Part shown: piece after piece, positions 55,256 through 64,000 of the stretch
How positions within the stretch are numbered: the stretch's first letter is position 1
Layout of the letters: the number at the start of each line of letters is the position of its first letter
Source: Larix kaempferi
Taxonomy: Eukaryota; Streptophyta; Pinopsida; Pinales; Pinaceae
DNA: 64,000 bases
Assembly (NCBI GenBank): GCA_027924585.1
Contig: BSBM01000068.1
Span: forward strand, 8,600,501-8,664,500
Direction of reading: 5' to 3'
Notes under the pieces: model-generated
Seen by the model: the letters and a program-made list of their open reading frames with translations, nothing else
Told to the model about the DNA's origin: nothing
Databases searched by the model: none
Made by a program: the position numbers and the translations under genes

Positions 55256-56253
55256 TAATGCAGGAGCACCAGAGCCTAGGACGAATAGTTGAAGTTATTT
55301 GACATGAAGAAGGCTAGCAAGAGGGAGTGTCGACGACCACTTGTGCGGAAGAGCATATTGGCTATCTAAGTCAATGAGTCAAGCAGGATAATTCGATGCA
55401 CAGATCCAAAAAAGAAGTGGAAGGTCGAGAGTCGACATGTAAAAGGTCGACAGACGACGAGGTAGCAGCAGGGGCGTCGAGGGTCGACATGTTGTCGAGC
55501 TGTGAATCTGAGAAGTTTGGGCATGAGCCAAGCAAGGAGGAAGGGGTGGACTTGTGAAGCCTAGAAGTGCGAAAGGAAGTTGACAGTATGGTCAAGGAAG
55601 TGATGAGACCGACTACTGTAGCAGTTTCAGAAGGATGCGCAGAAAGTCAAGGAGAGTACTTGGAAATAGTTCGGGATTGATAAGGAATTTAATGGCAGTT
55701 ATTGTAGGTGGGTGAAGATGTGACAGATATCATCATAGGAAGGGATTGTGCAACACGGCAGGGGTGCTGACAGTTGCAGGTCTATAGGATCTGAGGAGAT
55801 CGACAGACAGAGGAAGTGTGTCTCGGGGATCAGATTGATCTCGGGAACAGCAGTAGCAGAGTAGAAGGCTTGTGCGTAGACACAGAGCACGGGATTTCAG
55901 TTTGATCAGCAGAGGATCGGGAGAGAAAAGTTCAGAGAGAATATTTGTAGATTGGAGAGAACAGTCACACATCTTCCAAATGCAGAGAAGATTGAGCCAT
56001 AGCTCAAAGTTCTGCAGTGAACCAGGAGAGGGTGACGATCGAACACTGAGATAGCACACAGTTACTTTTGTATTGTATTTGGCTAAGGACGACAATAGTT
56101 AGTTATTCTTTTCCTTGCAGTTTGCATTGTAACCATTTCAGTAGAAGTAATATAAGCCATCTTCTAGCATCCTGTTTACATCTTGTCTATGTGAATGCAT
56201 GTGGTGTGTGTAATTGTTAAGCAAGAAACTTTTGTATAAGGCGCCTTGAGTCA
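55256..56253 (+). repeat. element A 3' LTR
   Basis: 998 bp, matching 12665-13637. It begins TAATGCAGGAGC (ancestral TG) and ends GCGCCTTGAGTCA, followed by TSD ggttg. No separate polypurine tract is obvious. Confidence 0.88.
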
Positions 56254-56258
56254 GGTTG

Positions 56259-57782
56259 CAACAATGTGGTGGAAAATTATTTAGATAGGTAATTTGAGGA
56301 GGAGGGTTCCCTCTTTTCATTTTTCTTACCAATTCTAGGATGGATTGGCAAATCACGTTAGAAACAGATGGCCTAGGAAACCATCCAAAACTCATCGAAT
56401 GACTACAAGAATACCCAAACCTTCTTCCTAGGTATACATGGCACCAAAATAAATTATGGTATAAGGAGCACATTTTTCTCACCTCATATTTGGCCTTAAA
56501 ACCATGAATCTTAGAGTTTTTACATCCATCGCTCACAGCAAGCCACTTGAGATTTAATAAAACCTATGAACAATTTAACCATTCATTCATTTGGGAATTC
56601 GTCAAAAAATGCATCCACAACTTTGATGTAACCTATGACATTTTTCGATGACATAAAGGAGAAAGAATGAAGTCACATAGTGCTTTGCAACCACTTCCAA
56701 TTCCCGACCATAAACATATCTATGCATTTTATCGTGGTCTTCCTAATGAAAACAATAAAATAGTCATTATGGTGGTAGTAAAACACCTGACCAAATATGC
56801 TCACTTTTGTTCCTTACCACACCCTTTTACATGATCATTGGTGGCACAAGTATTCATGGATTGTATTTTTAAGCTACATGGAATGCTAACTTCTATTTTA
56901 TTTGATCAAGACCCTACCTTCACACGTAATTGTTTGCGGGAGTTGTTTAAAAGTTATGGTACCCAGTTGAATCTAAGCACAACCTATCATGCCCAAATAG
57001 ATGCTTAAACAAAAGTTGTAAATAAATGCTTGGAAACCTACTTGAGATGCTTTGCATCATACATGCCACACTAATGGTCCCAATGGCTTCCTTTGGCTGG
57101 GTGGTGGTATAATACCACTTTTCATGGATCCAAAAATATGACACCATATGAAGTACTGTATGGATAAAACCCTTATCCGTGATTTCCTATTTCTCAACCA
57201 CCTCCAAGGTTTAGGTCATGGACAACACACTTCCTACAATAGTAGCTATTGACTGCACCATTAAGGAGAATTTGGTTATGGCTCAAAACAAAATGAAACA
57301 ATAGGTAGATCAACATCACTCTAAGCATTCCTTTGAAGTAGGGACTTAGGTGTTTCTTCGACTTCAACCTTATAAACAAACATCCTCAAGAATCATCTCC
57401 ACTAGAAGCTGGCTCTGAAGTTCTATGGACCCTACACAATTTTCCAATGCATTAGACAAGTGGCCTACAAGCCCTCTATGCTAGATTACTCCAAAATTCA
57501 CCTAATATATCACCTCTCTTGCCTAAAAAAAGTGATGGGTTTTAATTGTAAAGTGCATACCAGATTACTAGATATGAATGATGAAGGATCCATTTGGTTC
57601 TAGACAACAATGGTCTTGGCTTCTAGGAAATACCAATTGCACATGCACACACAATCAAAGAATTTTTGATCCAATGGAAAGATATGAAACCAAATGATGC
57701 CACTCAGGAACTAACAAATATTTTGCAACAATTTTCACACCTTCAACATTGAGGACAACACTACGTTTAAAGGGGAAGGGCA
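56259..57782 (+). pseudogene. element F integrase and chromodomain remnant (right part)
   Basis: The sequence continues F's RNase H end (N-N-V-V-E-N, F-E-E-E-G-S-L-F-S). Then degenerate integrase appears: I-P-D-H-K-H-I-Y near 56700, V-V-V-K-H-L-T-K-Y-A-H-F, L-F-D-Q-D-P-T-F, W-S-Q-W-L-P-L-A-G-W-W-Y-N-T-T-F-H-G-S near 57080 and M-T-P-Y-E-V-L-Y-G. A chromodomain-like tail, E-F-L-I-Q-W-K-D, lies near 57660. Numerous stops and indels are present. A purine run, 'aaaggggaaggg', at 57770-57780 is the polypurine tract. Confidence 0.82.
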
Positions 57783-58230
57783 TGTTAGGGTTCTATGGTA
57801 ACCCCCTTACTTTAGGATTTAGTGAAGTAATGTATATGACCATCTCGTTTGAATAAGGCCAAGTAGTTAGTAGTCAAGAATCAATGTAAAAATGGCCTCT
57901 CTTTTAATTAAGGCCTACTAGGAAGTTGGTACTTATTAATCATTTGACCATGTCAAGTAGTTAGGGATTTGGATCTTGTAAGCCTATTTAAAGATCTAGA
58001 AGGATATGAATTTCTTTGTCGATAATTATTGTATATGATCCTTGCTCAAGTGAAAAGTCACCCAATCTTTTCTTCCATATTTTCTTTTCATAATACAAGA
58101 GTGAATTTTGTTGCATTTCTCTTACTTATTATCTTGCGAAGTTATTATTCTCTATAATATTGAGTTTACATCAATTGTTTATCTCTTTTATCTTACTCTG
58201 GTGCAAACTTGCAAATCAAAGTACAACACA
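57783..58230 (+). repeat. element F 3' LTR (probable)
   Basis: Starts TGTTAGGGTTC after the polypurine tract and ends near 'gtacaaca' at about 58228. It contains a TATA-like 'cctatttaaagat' near 57985 and a T-rich downstream part typical of R/U5. Its partner LTR is not in the window, so the right edge is approximate. Confidence 0.6.
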
Positions 58231-59280
58231 TTTTAAACATCATCCTTATTATATGTATGTAATTTTGTACTAGTTTTGCTTTTCTTTTTCTACTAAAAAA
58301 CATCATTTTATCGACCTCTACTTAAGATGCTCACCTAAAGTAGTTATGTCCTCTACTTTTGACATTGTTTTAACAACAATTGCAATGATAAAATCAATTG
58401 AATAAATCCATTATAATTATACCATGTTTATAAGAATCGATATATCAATGTTAATGCATTTTATTCTTGAAGCTATGACCAATTCTATGGGAAAAACAAC
58501 ACAATGGTTTTGTCAAAATTAACCTAGTAATACATTTTTTTCTAACTAATAGGAATTCTGTTAATTGCTATTATTTATCACAAAGATGACATGGTTGTTT
58601 CCTCCCAAATGATGCAACACTATATATCCTAAGGCTATTTCCATAGACTATCCTTCACTCCATCATCAAATGCATGTCCATGGACCATGAGCATCTTCCA
58701 TTTTGAATGAGGCCTTTTGACATGACTCCAACATGAAGACTAGGCGCACTTCCCCTTTAACAAGTTCCAAAGGCTCATGCAAAAGTGATGGAGGTTAAGA
58801 GTGGATCTTGGCATTGTTGACTTGTGCAGGCATGCACATGACTTGAGGTGGTGCATGAAGGCATAGCGGAGACACGATACCTGCACACTCAAAAATGACT
58901 AAGTGAAAATGGTATTGCGGAGACATGATGGATGGGGGCACAAGACTTAGGGAATGTTTGGCTTGGTGCATGGACCCAAGGAACCCCATTCATTAAGTCA
59001 ACTTGTGAAGTCAACACTTACTAATGAAGCACGTTGTCCACTTGTGAGAGTTGGGTGCATGTCGAATTGGGCACATTTGTGGAGTGGGCACACTTGTGGG
59101 AGTTGAGCGCACATCGTCTTAGGCACAAATGAGATTTGGGCGCATGTCGGCATGGGCACACTTAATTTGACATGTTTTCTTTGGGTGCACCTTGGAAAGG
59201 GTGCACCAAATAAATTCAAGTTGGGAAAGTGCAAAAAGGAGGCAAGCCATTCAAGCAAGAATACAATGGAAGTCAGTCAG
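58231..59280. other. AT-rich DNA passing into 'gggcaca/gggcgca' repeats
   Basis: No gene was recognised. From about 59020 to 59170 there are imperfect repeats of 'gttgggtgcatgtcg' and 'tgggcacactt' type, which are related in wording to the array that follows. Confidence 0.5.
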
Positions 59281-59780
59281 GCGAAAGTAGCACGAATTTG
59301 CTGAAATGTTTTAGGATGTAGTAGCATGAGTTGGGTGCAATCTATTGGGAAACATTAGCATGAGTTAACTGCAGTCTACTGAGATGGAGTAGCACAACTT
59401 GGGTGCAATCTATCAGGATAGAGCAACAAGAGTTGGGTGTAGCCTATTGAGACACAGTAGCATGAGTTGGGAATAGTTTGTCAGGTGGAATTAGCACAAC
59501 TAGGAACAATTTGCTGAGACAGAGCAACGTGAGTTGGACACAACCTATTGAGGCATAGTAGCACAAGTTGAGCACGGTCCGTCAAGTCAAAATAACATGA
59601 CTTGGGTGTAGTATGCCGAGACAAAGCAACATGATTTGGGAGCAGTATGACGAGACATGGTAACACGAGTTGGGCACACTTTGTTGGGAAATAGTAGTAT
59701 GACTTGGGCGCACTTCCGAGAGAAATTTGTTGAGTTAGAGTAGTGTGAATTGGATGCATCGGATGACATACATAGTCAAG
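59281..59780. repeat. degenerate tandem array, about 34-bp units
   Basis: About 13 to 14 diverged units of the type 'agcatgagttgggtgcagtc' plus 'tattgagacagagt'. The period of 34 was measured at 59323, 59357 and 59391, with later units 31-36 bp. It is an old minisatellite with no coding signal. Confidence 0.82.
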
Positions 59781-62138
59781 AAGGATGGGTGCACTTGGTG
59801 TTGAGTAGGAGTAATTAAGTACGCATTATTGATGCAATGAAGAAGTTGAGGTGTTGAGGTAGTTCCGAAGACACATCAGAGGTTAGATGTGCAGACAGTG
59901 GGGGACGCCCTGGAAGATTTGCGTGAGGAGTCAGGAAAACGTGTTGGGGGTGTCTAGACTATCTTGGAAAAATATTTGTAGGATCCCCATCTCAGATCTG
60001 TTGTTTATCTGTATATGAGTGTTTGTTTGATTGGGCACAATCATTTGATGTGTCTTGTACTATATATCTAACATTCTTCATAATGATTTTGGGTGCCTAA
60101 TTTGGGAACAACCATACTTGTTTTCTCTTGTGTATATTGTTGGATACTTCTTGGTGAAAAGAAAATATTGTTGGATACTTGTACTATGATGACAATGTGT
60201 AATGTTTAATTGTGCAATTGGTTAAGTGTTGAACTTACTGTAGTGCAAGTGACTGGGGTTGAATAAGTTGAGTATGGGTTTGCAGCAACCTAATAGGTTG
60301 TAGCTCAAGGTGTATTTATGAGTAGACATTAAATGGATATGAGATTGTAATAGTCACAAGTATGCCAAGTCCTTGCAGACGAGGAACACCGATGTTGCAC
60401 ATTCATTGGAATTAAAAGCGAAAAAAATTGAGACACTACTCCTAATATCTTAACACCTTTCCTCCTCATGAAGAAAGCACTGATTTATAGTATATGATTT
60501 ACAATGGACCTCATTTTTGGGGTTTTATTGTGAGACAAAAGCACACAATATATACTAACTTAAACAAACAAAATCAATCACAAACAACAAACCAAAATTC
60601 AAAATCCTCTAAAGAAGGAATATGAAGAAAATATGAAAACATGAAAAGGTGTGAAACCTCGCATTTCTAGGCGATTGGAGGCCTTCGAATGCCTATACAA
60701 ATTCTATTTAAAATATAATAAAGAAGATAATGATTGTTCAAGAGGAACATGCAAAGAAAATCATGTGCCACTTTGGTTGGTCTATGACGTGTAAAGTACC
60801 CAACAAGCATGTGACCCACTTCAAATAAGAAAAATGAAAATGAAAACAATGCGCGCATATGATAATTGAGAATAGGGTTGGAATTTGACAGGAATATGCA
60901 TGTCATTAGTAATTTTAATAGTCAAAATATGGTTAAATTTTTTAACAAATCATATCAAAGAACGGGAAAACAATTTTCTAGGACATATTTTTTACGGTTA
61001 ATTATTTTTTCATGCTGTCATTATTTTTTATTAATAGGTTTGTTAAGATATGTGTGTGCCTAGATAAATGGCCTACAGTAGGTGGTTCTTATTATATATG
61101 AAATAACATGTATTGAAACTTTATCATTTGATTGAAGAGTAGGTGGGTGTGTTTGCGTTCAATGGGGATGTATTTTCTTTCATTTCATTTCTTCTTTCTT
61201 TCTTATATTGTCCTAGCGTTTCCCCAATATGGGGTTGTTCCCTTCCTTTCAATGCCTTCCCTACCCTTTGTGCCCTTCCTTTGGAGGATAAGTCAGTTCT
61301 CAATTTCGAAAGAGAAACTCCGAGAGAGAGGTGGGTACCATTTTAGGATAAGTCATCAATTTTAAACCATGTTGATGAAGGAAATAACCCACCCACCCAC
61401 CAATCATTAACAATTTATAAGCTACCGAATTTACCAAACATCAACAATTGATCAGCTACCAAATTTACCAAGCATCACCTATGGAATTTTAGACGTGCTT
61501 GATTTTCGGTTATGGGCCTCAGAAGTTAGAAGCACCTTCTGAATTTAGATACCCATTTCTCTAGAGAGTTTGAAACTTCTTTCTTATGGCTTCCACAGAC
61601 TTTGAGCTACTAATTTCGGTAAGATGCCATTTTCAATTATTCTATACATTTGATAATAATCCAAAAAAAAAATTAATGAAACTATTCTATGTTTTTCCTT
61701 AAACATGAAATTGTGTTTGTTATTTTGATAATTGAATTGGGTTAACATTTATGACTAGACAAAGGCATGTGAACATGGTTTTATTATGGGAGGCTCTCAA
61801 TCACACTTTGTACACTTCTAATACTTCGAAGTTACAATTTATAGGTCTTGTTGGTAGAATATTTTCACATATCAATTCACATTTTAAAATAAATCATTTA
61901 TTTGATATATGCTAAAACATAGTAACATTTTATTATTCTTGTAGGCTTAGTAGGGAAAGTGAGTGGACCAAAGAAGAAAGAAGGAACCATGAACTAGTTG
62001 GTACAGATTTTGACCCTCCCCCACAAAAATAGGTTGAGAATTAAATTGAGCCCCATGGTTTTCAATTATGGAAAAATGTATCACATCACTTACTCTATAT
62101 TAATAAAACTTTTACCCAAAAAATAGTTTTTACTAGAA

Positions 62139-62140
<2 letters not shown>
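59781..62140. other. AT-rich intergenic DNA
   Basis: No gene was recognised. A diverged 34-bp pair with 'caat(t)...agctacc(g/a)aatttacca' lies at about 61408 and 61442. Confidence 0.5.

Positions 62141-62184
<44 letters not shown>
62141..62184. repeat. (AT)22 microsatellite
   Basis: Forty-four bases of perfect alternating AT. Confidence 0.97.
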
Positions 62185-62188
<4 letters not shown>

Positions 62189-62599
62189 ATTATTGTGTCA
62201 AATTATATAAGTTTACATTATTCTTTTTTTATAAAATTAAAATAAAATGAATTACCTATATTAGAAAACTAAATGCTTTAAGTTATGAATGAAGCAAAAC
62301 AATTTTTTTTATTATCAAATTCTCATGAAAGTGCATCATGGATAATACATATACAACTCTACTTTCGTGAAATATTTGCTTAATATAGTTGAGGAATAAT
62401 ATAGGCAACTCTACTTCACATGCAATTATAGTTGAGGAATCCAAAACAATCCATACCTTTGAAAACAACCTTATTAAACTTAATTTGGGAAAGGAAGGAG
62501 GGAACATCATATTACACTATCAATTGCAATTTATTTTTTTAATGAATCACCTTTACAAAGGACGTATTATATTTATCTAGCCTTTTAACTCAATTCCTT

Positions 62600-63075
62600 T
62601 GGAATAATGTCACAATTTCAATTACACCATCAATGGAAAATGTTAGTTCCTTGAAAATTTTGGTATGTTGCATTACATATGGCCTAACATTAACTTCTGG
62701 AAAGGATTCTAGGTTCCACCATTTGTTTGTTTTCTAAGTTTATTACTTATTGTACTTTAGATGCATAATGCAAGCACATGTTGAGTCGTTTATGTCACTC
62801 TTAGTAGGTTGTTTGGTTCCACCCTCAACTTTCAGAGTACATGATCAACAAAAACCATAGGTAAATGAGTCTATTGTTATCTTTTGATTGGAAATTAAAC
62901 TCCTTAATAAAAACATATCTTTTAATTGAAAATTAAAATGTCACAATTCCAATTACCCTATTGACATGCAACATGTTAACCTTGCAAAATTTTACATGTT
63001 GTATTACATGTGGCTTGACATTAACCTTCCAAAAAGATTATGAATTCCACATTTTGTTTGTTTCTAAGTTCTAAA
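62600..63075. repeat. pair of diverged ~135-bp direct repeats
   Basis: 62608-62745 and 62938-63071 share 'gtcacaatt(t/c)caatta', 'tgttgcattacatatggc' or close, 'tgacattaact(t)' and 'ccac(c)attttgtttgttt' in the same order. They are separated by about 190 bp. They could be remnants of a small LTR (TRIM-like) or MITE-derived duplication. Confidence 0.6.
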
Positions 63076-63103
63076 TTAATACTAATCCCAAATACGTTAC
63101 CCT

Positions 63104-63205
63104 GCAAATCATATCCACGTATTCCTTGTAATAGTTTCTTACCTATTAATAGATGCAAATCATATCCACGTATTCCTTGTAATAGTTTCTTACCTATTAA
63201 TAGAT
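63104..63205. repeat. two-copy 51-bp perfect tandem duplication
   Basis: 'gcaaatcatatccacgtatt' begins perfect copies at 63104 and 63155, through '...tattaatagat'. A related 'agtttcttac' plus 'tattaata' stretch occurs near 5985. Confidence 0.92.
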
Positions 63206-64000
63206 AAGTATATTCTTATATCTTTTATTATTTAAATGGAAGTTATAGCTATGATTCATTTTGTAAAGAAATATTGGACGTATATGGTGTTATAATAAAA
63301 TAAGTTCGACGCTGTGTCTTGCTTGAAACAACAATGAGGGACATTTTTTTCTTTTCATTTAAAATTAAAAAATGAGCCCATAAATGAATTCCTTGTGTTC
63401 TTCAACCTATATAATTTAACATGCTTTCTTGGTTATAGAATTATGGATGTTGACCATCTTTATTTCAGGTGGCATGATTAATTTATATTTAAGTCACTAT
63501 CCAAATATGAGACCCCTAAAACAAGGAACCCTTCTGTGCAGTGATTTAACAAATAAAATCTAATAAAATTTTTATTTAACCACACTTGTCACTCACCCTA
63601 AAGTAAACCCTACCCAGCTTATGACTGATCTTCAGGTTTTTCTTCAAACTAAAGAGCTAACTCTGGTATGATTTCTTCCCTCAACTAAATCATTAAAATA
63701 CAAGTTATGTTGGCAGATTGTATATGATATAAATTAAAGGATAATATTTTTTCATATATAGATCAACCTTTAATTTTTGTATTTAAATTAAAAATTAATT
63801 CATTTATAATTTAAATCAAAAGTTATAAAACATGATTCTTTTTCAAAATGAATTGTTGGACGTACACGATGACGACATTCATAAAACAACAATGCCGGAA
63901 ATTAAAAAAAAATAACAATAAAAAAATAAAATTAATAAGAAAGCATATAAATTTATTTCATCTAGAACTCATACATTACTACGAGTCCAAGAGACTCCAC
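63206..64000. other. AT-rich intergenic DNA to window end
   Basis: Nothing recognisable; long A/T runs. Confidence 0.5.

Larger units (their letters stand above)
12665..56253 (+). mobile_element. element A: chromovirus (Ty3/gypsy with chromodomain), split by B and C
   Basis: This is a full-length but decayed plant chromovirus. It has a 973-bp left LTR, a PBS for initiator tRNA-Met, gag with one zinc knuckle, protease, RT, RNase H, integrase, chromodomain and a 998-bp right LTR. The 5-bp TSD 'ggttg' is exact at 12660-12664 and 56254-56258, inside pol of element F. Without inserts B and C, A itself would be about 6.7 kb. B entered within RT at 15730 and C between the integrase C-terminus and chromodomain at 48637. 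All coding parts contain stops or frameshifts. Confidence 0.9.

Overview
The window reads as plant nuclear DNA, most probably from a gymnosperm or another plant with a very large genome (inference). Unique DNA is AT-rich and holds only decayed gene relics, and most of the rest is old, heavily mutated LTR retrotransposons. I see no bacterial signals, no CRISPR array and no confident RNA gene. No complete ordinary host gene is visible. The three recognisable host-type loci are a lone RNase H-like fragment (about 2.4-2.9 kb, minus), two exons of a SWEET sugar-transporter relic (3.29-3.62 kb, plus), and a 5'-truncated, frameshifted UDP-glycosyltransferase (6.65-7.74 kb, plus).

Layout. 1-11.7 kb: AT-rich flank with those relics, a 2 x 67 bp duplication and a GC-rich poly(A)-tailed retroposon with 14-bp target-site duplications (10,404-11,292). 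11.7-58.2 kb: a nested stack of LTR elements. The oldest, F, is a Ty3/gypsy remnant (RT at 11.7-12.66 kb; integrase, chromodomain and 3' LTR at 56.26-58.2 kb). F is split by A, a chromovirus (12,665-56,253, 973/998 bp LTRs, TSD ggttg). A is split twice. B (15,730-46,162, about 1.59 kb LTRs) lies in its RT. C (48,637-55,072, 1,658 bp LTRs) lies between its integrase and chromodomain. B is split by E (21,868-31,649, minus-strand Tat-like element in B's RT) and by D (38,430-45,580, minus-strand copia-derived non-autonomous element in B's 3' LTR). Matching or one-mismatch TSDs support every junction, and removing the inserts brings interrupted domains back together. 58.2-64 kb: AT-rich DNA with a degenerate 34-bp tandem array, an (AT)22 tract and small duplications.

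Functional reading. B and C are one family. B has ORF1 - Gag (several zinc knuckles) - protease - a second capsid-like domain - RT - RNase H - integrase - a large extra sense ORF with a basic nuclear-signal-like stretch and a coiled-coil C-terminus. C keeps ORF1 (intact, 169 aa) and Gag, has lost all of pol, and joins Gag in frame to the coiled-coil end of the extra ORF. It therefore looks like a non-autonomous partner of B-type elements. E has two RNase H domains (the retroviral-type one lacking catalytic aspartates, the second with its triad) and an antisense extra gene with a probable 120-bp intron. D carries six different tandem arrays sharing a GGATGA-N3-AATCC core, bracketed by two copies of its polypurine tract. 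All coding regions except C's ORF1 carry stops or frameshifts, so these are described as relics.
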